From Rathayibacter sp. VKM Ac-2754 (GTDB taxonomy: Bacteria > Actinomycetota > Actinomycetes > Actinomycetales > Microbacteriaceae), in the NCBI RefSeq assembly GCF_009807095.1, contig NZ_WUCC01000008.1, forward strand, positions 1 to 64,000: a stretch of DNA of 64,000 bases, given 5' to 3'. The notes beneath the pieces are model-generated. The model did not search any database and was not told the origin of the DNA. It worked only from the letters and a program-made list of their open reading frames with translations. Position numbers and translations under genes: made by a program. This document shows positions 40,837 through 47,712 of the stretch, piece by piece (position 1 is the first letter of the stretch; each line of letters starts with the position of its first letter).

Positions 40837-41670
40837 ATGGCGTCCTTCCTCGTTGTCCCGCAGTGGCAGGGCTCCGCGTCGACGCGGGCCATGCGCCTGG
40901 TCGACGGAGCCGAGGCGATCCGCGGCGATCTGCCCTCCTCCGCGACGATCGTCGTCGACGTGCCGCCCGAGGCGGGCGACGCCCAGGACACGGGCGTCCG
41001 CCGCTACGCCTCGGTCGCGACCACCACCGAGCGGATGCGCGAGGCGCTCCTCGGCCGCACCGGCCCGATCGTCACCATCGGGGGCGACTGCGGCGTCTCC
41101 TTCGCCGCCCTCGGCCACGCCGTCCGCGTCTCGGCACAGCCGGTCGCCGTGGTCTGGTTCGACGCGCACCCCGACGCGAACACCCCCGCGACCTCGCCGA
41201 GCGGCGCCTTCTCGGGCATGGTCCTCTCGGCCGCGCTCGGGCACGGCGTCGGCCTGCTCAGCGCCGCCGCCGACGAGCGGGTCCCGGCCGAGCGCGTCGT
41301 GCTGGCCGGTGTCCGCTCGAGCGACCCCGGCGAGCTCGAGGGCCTGCTCGAGAGCGGCGTCCGGCACCTCCCCGTCGACGCGCTCGATCCGGAGTCGCTC
41401 GTCGCCGCCGTCGAGGCGACCGGCGCCGGCGCGGTGTACGTGCACATCGACCTCGACGTCCTCGACCCGGCCGACCTCGCGGGTCTCTTCGACCCGGTGC
41501 CCTTCGGCGTCCCCGCCACGCGCCTGATCGCCTGCCTCGAGGCGCTGCGCGCGCGATTCCCGCTCGCGGGCGGGGCCGTCACCTCCTTCGCGCCAGCCTC
41601 TCCCGCGGCGGCCGTCGACGACCTGTCCACGATCCTCCGGATCGTCGGCGCGCTGACCCGCGGGGTCTGA
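40837..41670 (+). CDS. Arginase/agmatinase-fold ureohydrolase-like protein
   Basis: 277 residues from ATG 40837. Ureohydrolase metal motifs are recognisable: VTIGGDCGVSFAAL at the first site, VVWFDAHPDANTP at the second (the DAHxD ligands intact), and VHIDLDVLDPADL at the third. In canonical arginases the first motif reads GGDHS, so one manganese-ligand His is Cys here. Distant arginase-like proteins in actinobacteria often show this variation, so substrate may not be arginine or agmatine. The protein is about 25 residues shorter than typical arginases. It should be cytosolic. No urea or polyamine genes lie adjacent. Confidence 0.82.
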   Translation: MASFLVVPQWQGSASTRAMRLVDGAEAIRGDLPSSATIVVDVPPEAGDAQDTGVRRYASVATTTERMREALLGRTGPIVTIGGDCGVSFAALGHAVRVSAQPVAVVWFDAHPDANTPATSPSGAFSGMVLSAALGHGVGLLSAAADERVPAERVVLAGVRSSDPGELEGLLESGVRHLPVDALDPESLVAAVEATGAGAVYVHIDLDVLDPADLAGLFDPVPFGVPATRLIACLEALRARFPLAGGAVTSFAPASPAAAVDDLSTILRIVGALTRGV

Positions 41671-41792
41671 ACGGCCTACCGGGCCCGAGCGATCCGCGGG
41701 GCCTGAGGGACCCCCGTCAATCCCCGTCGGCAGCCGCCCCAGTGTCGGTGGCACCCGGCAAGATGGAGGGACGCGACCCGAGAGGCGGAACG

Positions 41793-42590
41793 ATGACTGC
41801 GATCCCCCCGCGCGAGCGCGTGCGCACCGAGCGCCGCGGTCACGCCCTCGAGATCGTGCTCGACCGCCCCGAGAAGCGCAACGCCGCCGACTTCGCGATG
41901 CTGAGCGCCCTCGCCGCCGCCTACGGAGAGCTCGACCGCGAGCCGGAGCTCCGGGTCGGCGTGGTGCTCGCCGAGGGCGAGCACTTCACCGCCGGCCTCG
42001 ACCTCGCCGACATCGGACCCCGACTGGGCTCGGGCGGCCTCGACTTCGTTCCCGAGGGCGGCCTCGACCCGTGGGGGCTGCGCACCCGTCCGGTCTCCAA
42101 GCCGGTCGTCATCGGCCTGCAGGGCACCTGCCTCACTCTCGGCATCGAGCTCGCGCTCGCGAGCGACGTGGTCGTGGCCGAGGAGTCGACCCGCTTCGGC
42201 CAGGTCGAGGTGTCCCGCGGCATCCTGCCCTTCGGCGGCGCCACCCTGCGCTTCCCGCGCGCCGCCGGCTGGGGCGACGCCCTCCGCTGGATCCTCACGG
42301 GCGACACCTTCGACGCCGCGGAGGCCCGCCGCATCGGGCTCGTGCAGGAGGTCGTCCCCGACGGGACGGTCGGCGAGGCCGCTCACACCCTCGCCGAGCG
42401 GATCGCCGCCCAGGCACCGCTCGCCGTGCAGGCGGCCCTCGCGAACGCCCGTCTCGCCGTCTCCGACGGCGACGCGCAGGCCGCCGCCGCGCTGCCGGCC
42501 GAGCTGGCCCGCCTCGCGGCGTCCGACGACGCCCGTATCGGCATGGAGGCCTTCCTGGCCCGCACGACCGCGGAGTTCACCGGCCGATGA
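41793..42590 (+). CDS. Enoyl-CoA hydratase/isomerase (crotonase family)
   Basis: 265 residues from ATG 41793 with GAGAGGCGG upstream. The crotonase fold is indicated by LEIVLDRPEKRNAADFAML, the oxyanion-hole segments EHFTAGLDLADI and GTCLTLGIELALASDVVVA, and FGQVEVSRGILPFGG with a Glu in the position of a crotonase catalytic acid. It should act on an enoyl-CoA or related CoA ester in fatty-acid or aromatic breakdown; exact substrate unknown. Its stop overlaps the start of the RraB-like gene as ATGA, so they are translationally coupled. Confidence 0.9.
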   Translation: MTAIPPRERVRTERRGHALEIVLDRPEKRNAADFAMLSALAAAYGELDREPELRVGVVLAEGEHFTAGLDLADIGPRLGSGGLDFVPEGGLDPWGLRTRPVSKPVVIGLQGTCLTLGIELALASDVVVAEESTRFGQVEVSRGILPFGGATLRFPRAAGWGDALRWILTGDTFDAAEARRIGLVQEVVPDGTVGEAAHTLAERIAAQAPLAVQAALANARLAVSDGDAQAAAALPAELARLAASDDARIGMEAFLARTTAEFTGR

Positions 42591-42964
42591 GCGACGAGAC
42601 CCTGATCAGCGCACCCGCGGGCACCGGCGGCCACTCCGCTCTCGAGGCGCAGCGCGAGCGCGCGGCGCAGCAGCTCGAGATCCGCCTGCGCTACGGCGAC
42701 CAGGTCTGGGAGCTGCGCGAGGTCGACCACTTCGCCGTCTTCTCCCGCCGGAGCCGGGCACGCAGGGCCGCGCGCACGCTCGTCGCCTCCGGGTACGAGA
42801 TCGCGATCTCGCGGCTGAGGCTCCGGCACGTCCTGGTGGCGAGCCACCACGCCGCCGTCGACGAGGAGGCGACCACCGCCTTCCTCCGCCAGGTCGTCGA
42901 CGCGGTCGAGCGCGAGGGCGGGCGCTACGACGGCTGGCGGGCCGAGATCGTCCCCGCGCACTGA
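42587..42964 (+). CDS. RraB-like protein (regulator of RNase E activity B family)
   Basis: 125 residues. The core VDHFAVFSRRSRARRAARTLVASGYEIAIS, followed by VDEEATTAFLRQVVDAVEREGGRYDGWRAEI, resembles the RraB domain, including the closing GGxYDGW signature. In E. coli RraB binds and restrains RNase E; in actinobacteria its role is not established. The first 30 residues are an unstructured leader. The start overlaps the crotonase stop (ATGA). It is followed 61 bp later by the FAD oxidoreductase. Function beyond the domain match is unknown. Confidence 0.75.
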   Translation: MSDETLISAPAGTGGHSALEAQRERAAQQLEIRLRYGDQVWELREVDHFAVFSRRSRARRAARTLVASGYEIAISRLRLRHVLVASHHAAVDEEATTAFLRQVVDAVEREGGRYDGWRAEIVPAH

Positions 42965-43025
42965 TGCGCGAGCGGCAGACATCCAGCGGGGCGCCCGACG
43001 CGCCCGCGACGAAGCGGGAGAGATC

Positions 43026-44501
43026 ATGAGCACCGACCGAACCACCACCACCACCGACGACTTCGACCTGATCGTCATCGGAGCGGGCCCGGTCGGCGAG
43101 AACATCGCCGACCGCGCCGTCCAGGGCGGCCTCACCGCCGCGATCGTCGAGAGCGAGCTCGTCGGCGGCGAGTGCTCGTACTGGGCCTGCATGCCCTCGA
43201 AGGCGCTGCTGCGCGCGCCGATGGCGCTCCGCGCCGCTCGAGACCTGCCGGGAGCCGCGCAGGCCGTGACCGGCGGAGTCGACGTGGCGGCCGTGCTCGC
43301 GCACCGCGACTCCGTCACGAGCGGCTGGGACGACCACGGTCAGGTGCAGTGGCTCGAGGGAGCGGGCATCACGCTCGTCCGAGGACACGGGCGCCTGAGC
43401 GGCGAGCGCGAGGTCAGCGTGACCGCACCCGACGGGTCGGTCCGGGTGCTGCGCGCCCGCTCGGCGGTCGCCGTCGCGACCGGCACCACCGCGGTCGTCC
43501 CCGACGTGCCGGGCCTGCGCGACGCCGCCCCGTGGACGAGCCGCGAGGCGACCAGCGCCGAGTCGGTGCCCGCACGCCTCGTCGTCGTCGGCGGCGGAGT
43601 CGTCGCCTGCGAGATGGCCACGGCCTACGCGGGCCTCGGCTCCTCCGTGACCCTGCTGGCCCGCAGCGGGCTGCTCGCCGCGTTCGAGCCGTTCGCGGGC
43701 GAGCTCGTCGGCGACGCCCTCCGCGAGCTCGGGGTCGACGTGCGGATCGGCGCCTCCCCCGCGTCGGTCGAGCGCCGCGACGACGGCACCGTCGCCGTGA
43801 CCCTCGACGGCGGCGACGTCGTCGAGGCCGACGAGATCCTCGCCGCCACCGGGCGCGCTCCGCACACCCGCGACGTGGGGCTCGAGACCGTCGGGCTCGA
43901 GCCCGGCTCCTCGCTGAGCGTCGACGACACGATGCTCGTCCTCGGCGCCGACGGCACGCCCGTGGGCGGAGGATCGCCCTGGCTCTACGGAGTCGGCGAC
44001 GTCAACCACCGCGCTCTACTCACCCACCAGGGCAAGTACCAGGCCCGTGCGGCCGGTGACGTCATCGTCGCGCGGAGCACCGGTTCCGCCGTGCACGACG
44101 CACCGTGGGGCGCGCACGTCGCGACCGCCGACCACGAGGCCGTGCCGCAGGTCGTCTTCACCGACCCCGAGGTCGCCTCCGTCGGCCTCACCGCGGCCGC
44201 CGCCGAGAAGGCCGGCTACCGCACCCGCGTCGTCGACTACGAGATCGGCTCCGTCGCCGGCGCCTCGCTCACCGCTGTCGGCTACACGGGCACCGCCCGG
44301 ATGGTCGTCGACGAGGAGCGCTCCGTCGTCCTCGGGGTGACGTTCGTCGGCAAGGAGGTGGGCGAGCTCGTGCACTCGGCCACGATCGCGGTCGTCGGCG
44401 AGGTCCCGCTGTCGCGACTCTGGCACGCGGTGCCCTCCTACCCGACGATCAGCGAGGTCTGGCTCCGGCTGCTCGAGACCTACGGACGCGACAGCGCGTG
44501 A
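43026..44501 (+). CDS. Pyridine nucleotide-disulfide oxidoreductase (mercuric reductase/Lpd-like)
   Basis: 491 residues. FAD site LIVIGAGPVGENIADRAVQGG, redox-active disulfide in GGECSYWACMPSKALL (CxxxxC), NAD(P)-site VVVGGGVVACEMATAY, the second FAD segment WLYGVGDVNHRALLTHQGKYQ, and the dimer-interface HAVPSYPTISEVWLRLLE with the His-Glu pair of this family. It is a class I flavin disulfide reductase; no N-terminal heavy-metal domain is present, so mercury reduction is not supported. Substrate could be a low-molecular thiol or a dihydrolipoyl-type partner. The stop overlaps the next gene's GTG start as GTGA. Confidence 0.9.
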   Translation: MSTDRTTTTTDDFDLIVIGAGPVGENIADRAVQGGLTAAIVESELVGGECSYWACMPSKALLRAPMALRAARDLPGAAQAVTGGVDVAAVLAHRDSVTSGWDDHGQVQWLEGAGITLVRGHGRLSGEREVSVTAPDGSVRVLRARSAVAVATGTTAVVPDVPGLRDAAPWTSREATSAESVPARLVVVGGGVVACEMATAYAGLGSSVTLLARSGLLAAFEPFAGELVGDALRELGVDVRIGASPASVERRDDGTVAVTLDGGDVVEADEILAATGRAPHTRDVGLETVGLEPGSSLSVDDTMLVLGADGTPVGGGSPWLYGVGDVNHRALLTHQGKYQARAAGDVIVARSTGSAVHDAPWGAHVATADHEAVPQVVFTDPEVASVGLTAAAAEKAGYRTRVVDYEIGSVAGASLTAVGYTGTARMVVDEERSVVLGVTFVGKEVGELVHSATIAVVGEVPLSRLWHAVPSYPTISEVWLRLLETYGRDSA

Positions 44502-44899
44502 GCCTCCTGCAGTCGGCCTCGCTGAGACGCGCGGTCGCCGAGGTCGCCCTCGACCCCGCGATCACCCGGCCCGGCTACCTCTTCGCCTGCGCCGTCGGGC
44601 TCACCTGGGGCGCACTCTGGAGCACCGGCCGCATCGAGCGCCGCAACGGACTGGTCGTCTTCACGGGCATGCCCTCGTGGTCCTTCGGCCGCGGCGGCTC
44701 CTGCGTGGGCACGAGCTACTACACCGACACGAACGCGTCGGACCGCGTCCTCGAGCACGAGGCCGTTCACAAGCAGCAGTGGCAGCGATGGGGCATGTGG
44801 TTCCCGTTCGCCTACCTCCTGGCGGGTCGCGATCCGCTGCGCAATCGATTCGAGATCGAAGCCGGTCTCGAGAAGGGCGGATACCTCCGTGGTCGCTGA
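44498..44899 (+). CDS. Small membrane-associated protein with HExxH motif
   Basis: 133 residues from GTG 44498, coupled to the preceding oxidoreductase by a GTGA overlap. A hydrophobic segment GYLFACAVGLTWGALWSTGR is followed by a Gly/Ser loop (SFGRGGSCVGTSYY) and then LEHEAVHKQQWQRWGMWFPFAYLL, an HExxHxxQW zinc-metallopeptidase-like motif, and FEIEAGLEKGGY with an acidic residue that could be the third ligand. Similar actinobacterial proteins are sometimes labelled Fe-S oxidoreductase, but no Fe-S motif is visible here (one Cys only in the loop plus one in the helix). A small zinc peptidase or zinc-binding protein is the best reading. Confidence 0.75.
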   Translation: MSLLQSASLRRAVAEVALDPAITRPGYLFACAVGLTWGALWSTGRIERRNGLVVFTGMPSWSFGRGGSCVGTSYYTDTNASDRVLEHEAVHKQQWQRWGMWFPFAYLLAGRDPLRNRFEIEAGLEKGGYLRGR

Positions 44900-45749
44900 C
44901 ATGAAGGGGCGCGTCGTCGTGCTCACCGGAGCGAGCTCCGGCATCGGCAAGGTCGCTGCGGCGGAGCTCGCCTCGGCGGGCGCCACCGTCGCCGTGGTCG
45001 GCCGGAACGCCGAGCGCACCCGCGCGGTCGCCGCCTCGGTGGGGGGCGAGCCGTTCCTCGCCGACTTCGACCGGCTCGACGACGTGCGCTCGCTCGCCGA
45101 TGCGCTGCTCGCCCGCTACGACGGCATCGACGTGCTCGCCAACAACGCCGGCGGGCTCCTCTCCGAGCGCGGCGAGACAGCCGACGGCCACGAGCGCACC
45201 ATCCAGAGCAACCACCTCGCTCCGTTCCTGCTGACGCGGCTGCTGCTCCCCCGCCTGATCGAGACCGGTCGCGAGCGGCCCGGGGCGCGCGTCGTGTCGA
45301 CGGCGAGCCTCGCCAACCGCTTCGGGCACCTCTCGCTGCAGGATCTCGATCGCCGGAAGGGTCCGTGGCTCGGCGGCTGGCGCGCCTACGGCACGTCGAA
45401 GCTCGCGACGATCCTGTTCATCCGCGAGCTCGCCGAGCGGCTGCTCCCCACCGCCGTGGACGCCTACTCGTTCCACCCCGGCTTCGTCGCCACCGGGTTC
45501 GGCTCGGACTCGCGCTTGATGAACGTGATGTCGTCCCTCACCCACGGCTCCTACGGCATCACCGCCGAGGCCGGTGCCGTGCCGCTCATCACCCTCGTCT
45601 CGGAACCCGACGTCGGGGCCGCGAGCGGCACCTACTTCGACGGCCTCAAGCCCGGAGGCGCCCTCGCCGCCCAGGCCCGCGACCGCCAGCTCGGCCGCGA
45701 CCTCTGGACCCTCTCGTCGCGCCTGGTGGGCGTCCCGCCCACCCTCTGA
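44889..45749 (+). CDS. Short-chain dehydrogenase/reductase (SDR)
   Basis: 286 residues from GTG 44889 (ATG 44901 is possible); the start lies inside the preceding gene's end. Classical SDR landmarks are present: VVLTGASSGIGKVAAAEL, VLANNAGGLLSERG, the catalytic Ser in VVSTASLAN, and the YxxxK pair in RAYGTSKLATILF, with HPGFVATGFG after it. It resembles retinol-dehydrogenase or WW-domain-oxidoreductase-like SDRs in length and the NHLAPFLLTRLLLP segment. Cofactor and substrate are not predicted. It is the last gene of a three-gene run with the FAD oxidoreductase and the HExxH protein, just before a repeat cluster. Confidence 0.9.
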   Translation: MVADMKGRVVVLTGASSGIGKVAAAELASAGATVAVVGRNAERTRAVAASVGGEPFLADFDRLDDVRSLADALLARYDGIDVLANNAGGLLSERGETADGHERTIQSNHLAPFLLTRLLLPRLIETGRERPGARVVSTASLANRFGHLSLQDLDRRKGPWLGGWRAYGTSKLATILFIRELAERLLPTAVDAYSFHPGFVATGFGSDSRLMNVMSSLTHGSYGITAEAGAVPLITLVSEPDVGAASGTYFDGLKPGGALAAQARDRQLGRDLWTLSSRLVGVPPTL

Positions 45750-45795
45750 CCACCGGCGGCCGGCACTCCGGCCGAGTCGGCGCCGGTCACCCGCC

Positions 45796-46147
45796 CATGC
45801 TGGTCGAGCAGCCCTGCAGGGGCGTAACGAGACCCACCAGCGTCAACAGGTCGGGCCTCTGCCCTGACCTTCTGACGGACGTGGATCTCGATACGCCCGC
45901 TCCGCGGGCTACTCGATCAGCGGGCTCATGGTGCCGCCACGCTGCATGCGGGTCGAGCCCACAGCCCCGCAGGGGCGTACTGCATGCTGGTCGAGCAGCG
46001 CCGCAGGGTCGCACTGCATGCTGGTCGAGCAGCGCCGCAGGGTCGCACTGCATGCTGGTCGAGCAGCCCCGCAGGGGCGTATCGAGACCGACCAGCGTCA
46101 ACAGGTCAGGGTTCAGCCCTGGCCTTGTGACGGACGCGGATCTCGAT
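45796..46147. repeat. Intergenic repeat cluster (direct, tandem and palindromic copies)
   Basis: The whole gap between the SDR and siderophore-interacting protein genes is repeats, with no gene. A 97-bp direct repeat lies at 45796-45892 and 46051-46147 (10 mismatches, about 90% identity). Each copy starts CATGCTGGTCGAGCAG and ends GGATCTCGAT. A palindromic core (GCCCGCTCCGCGGGC, 45895-45909) follows the first copy. Both copies are followed by CTACTCGATCAGCGGG. This matches the style of dispersed intergenic elements in Microbacteriaceae. Confidence 0.85.
45981..46081. repeat. Three tandem copies with 34-bp period
   Basis: Units begin TGCATGCTGGTCGAGCAG at 45981, 46015 and 46049. The first two 34-bp units are identical; the third diverges near its end and leads into the second 97-bp repeat. 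Adjacent identical units suggest recent slippage or recombination. Confidence 0.9.
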
Positions 46148-46191
46148 GAGCCCGGGCTACTCGATCAGCGGGATTGCTGCGCCGTCCTGAT

Positions 46192-47136
46192 CTAGTTCGC
46201 TTCGGAGCGGCCGGTGCGCCAGTACCCCATGAACGCCACGCGCTTGCGGTCGAGGCCGAGCTCGGTGACGAGGCAGCGGCGGATGAGCTTGACGGCGCCC
46301 GCCTCGCCCGCGATCCACGCGTAGAGGCCGGGGTCCGTGCTCTCCTCGGGCACCTCCCACAGGATCTCGCTGTCGACGTCGACGTCGGACACCTCGACTC
46401 CGCGATGGTGCGCCGTCAGGAAGCGGGTCGCCCAGGCGCGAACGGAGGTGCCCAGGAGGGCGCCGGGAGCCGTGCCGGGCGCCCGGACCAGCCAGGTGAC
46501 GCTCACTCCCGCGGGGTGACGCAGCACGAGCCGGTCCTCCGCGGTGGGCACCTCGAGGAACGCCGCCCCGGACGCGTCGTCGGCGAGGCTCTCGAGGATG
46601 GCGCTGATGGCCGGAACCGCGGTCTCGTCGCCGGCGAGGAGCAGCGTGGTCGCTGCTCCCGGGTGCCACTCGACGCCTCCGCCGGCGATCTCGGAGCGGG
46701 AGTCGGGGGCGACGATGACCACGCGGGCGCCGGGCGCCGCCGACTCGACCCACGCCGAGGCGGGACCGGTGTCGCCGTGCGCGACGAAGTCGACGTCGAC
46801 CTCGGCGAGCTCGGGCCGGGTCGCCCGGATCGTGTAGGTGCGGAGCGGGTTGCGCTGCTCGTCGGGCAGCTCGCGCCAACGGAGGTACCAGTCGGGCGCG
46901 AGGCCGTCGGGGCCGCCGGCGTCGGCCACCGAGCCCATGAAGTCGTCCGCGCTCGAGGTCGCCGTCGGCACCACGAGCTTGATCCGCTGGTCGGGGCCGG
47001 TGCAGCCCACGGCGGCGAGCTCGTCGCCGGTCAGGGTGACGCGGATGAAGTGGGGGGCGATCCGGGTCGCGCGGGCGACGGTCGCGAGGAACGGCCGGTA
47101 GGCCGGGCGGGCGGGGGCGTCGGTCGTCGGAGGCAT
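46192..47136 (-). CDS. Siderophore-interacting protein (FAD/NAD(P)H ferric-siderophore reductase, ViuB-like)
   Basis: 314 residues from ATG 47136. The N-terminal FAD-binding barrel shows PHFIRVTLTGDELAAVG and the FAD motif RTYTIRATRPE, then DFVAHGDTGPASAWVESAAPG. The C-terminal SIP domain carries LLLAGDETAVPAISAILESL, FLEVPTAEDRL and LYAWIAGEAGAVKLIRRCL. These proteins reduce ferric siderophores in the cytoplasm to release iron. A DtxR/IdeR-like box (47155-47174) and a GATACT -10 six bases from the start predict iron-repressed, leaderless expression. A second, truncated SIP lies just upstream. Confidence 0.93.
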   Translation of the reverse strand: MPPTTDAPARPAYRPFLATVARATRIAPHFIRVTLTGDELAAVGCTGPDQRIKLVVPTATSSADDFMGSVADAGGPDGLAPDWYLRWRELPDEQRNPLRTYTIRATRPELAEVDVDFVAHGDTGPASAWVESAAPGARVVIVAPDSRSEIAGGGVEWHPGAATTLLLAGDETAVPAISAILESLADDASGAAFLEVPTAEDRLVLRHPAGVSVTWLVRAPGTAPGALLGTSVRAWATRFLTAHHRGVEVSDVDVDSEILWEVPEESTDPGLYAWIAGEAGAVKLIRRCLVTELGLDRKRVAFMGYWRTGRSEAN

Positions 47137-47154
47137 CGATCCAGTATCGCACGG

Positions 47155-47174
47155 AAGGTTAGGCTCACCTAACC
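47155..47174 (-). promoter_or_regulatory. DtxR/IdeR-like iron box upstream of the full-length SIP gene
   Basis: The plus strand reads AAGGTTAGGCTCACCTAACC; on the coding strand this is an imperfect palindrome close to the TTAGGTTAGSCTAACCTAA consensus. It sits directly upstream of the GATACT -10 at 47143-47148, so repressor bound with iron would block transcription. Confidence 0.8.
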
Positions 47175-47182
47175 CTGCATCG

Positions 47183-47647
47183 TCAGATCGAGCGGGTGAC
47201 GTGCTCGGCCGAGGTGCGCAGGCGCGCCTCGACGTCGGCGGCGAGCTCGGCGACGAGCGGCCCGGCTCCACCGATCCAGGCGCAGAAGTCGTGGCGGTCG
47301 TCGGCCCACGGGTAGTCGCGGTCGATCACCGACATCTCGCCGACCCACGCGCGCACCGCGCGGTCGAGGGCCTCGCCGCGGCCGCAGAGTGCGCCGGTGC
47401 CGGGAGCGCCCGAGCGCGTCGACCGGCCGAGCCAGGTCACGCAGACGCGGCCGGGTGCGGCGAGCGGCGGGAGCCCGCGGGCGTCGTCGACCTCGATGAA
47501 GACCTGTCCGCGCGCGTTCGCCGGGAGCTCGTCGAGCAGGCTCTGGATCCACGGGACGACGGTCTCGTCACCGGCGATCAGGAACTGCTTGGCGTCGACC
47601 GGCAGCGCCTCCACGGCGTCCGTCTCGCGTCCCTCGTACATGCACAT
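47183..47647 (-). CDS. Stand-alone SIP C-terminal domain protein (NAD(P)H-binding part only)
   Basis: 154 residues from ATG 47647. It aligns with the C-terminal half of siderophore-interacting proteins: AKQFLIAGDETVVPWIQSLLDELP, QVFIEVDDARGLPPL, VCVTWLGRS and DFCAWIGGAGPLVAELAADVEARL. The FAD-binding barrel is absent, and there is no room for it upstream because the promoter lies within 15 bases. It could pair with a separate flavoprotein or with the complete SIP encoded 46 bp downstream, or act as a partial reductase. A TATACT -10 and an overlapping iron-box-like palindrome lie just before the start, so expression is probably iron-repressed. Confidence 0.78.
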   Translation of the reverse strand: MCMYEGRETDAVEALPVDAKQFLIAGDETVVPWIQSLLDELPANARGQVFIEVDDARGLPPLAAPGRVCVTWLGRSTRSGAPGTGALCGRGEALDRAVRAWVGEMSVIDRDYPWADDRHDFCAWIGGAGPLVAELAADVEARLRTSAEHVTRSI

Positions 47648-47655
47648 CGAGAGCA

Positions 47656-47677
47656 AGTATAGGCATGCCTAACCTAA
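47656..47677 (-). promoter_or_regulatory. Promoter with iron-box-like element upstream of the SIP-domain gene
   Basis: On the minus strand TATACT (47661-47656) is a near-consensus -10 eight bases before ATG 47647. It is overlapped by TTAGGTTAGGCATGCCTATA (47677-47658), whose first 11 bases match the DtxR/IdeR consensus exactly and whose centre is the palindrome AGGCATGCCT. Confidence 0.65.
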
Positions 47678-47712
47678 GCGACAACGGCCGGAGCCTGATG
47701 ATCGGCCGGGCA

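Noticed and set aside
43026-44501. Mercuric reductase
   Set aside because: The disulfide motif and fold fit the broad family, but there is no heavy-metal domain, no C-terminal Cys pair and no mer genes nearby.
45981-46081. Possible CRISPR array from regularly spaced repeats
   Set aside because: The 34-bp units are directly adjacent with no unique spacers and there are no cas genes in the window.
47169-47552. Minus-strand open frame overlapping the SIP-domain gene in another frame
   Set aside because: Arg/Pro-rich shadow translation; the SIP domain is in the adjacent frame.
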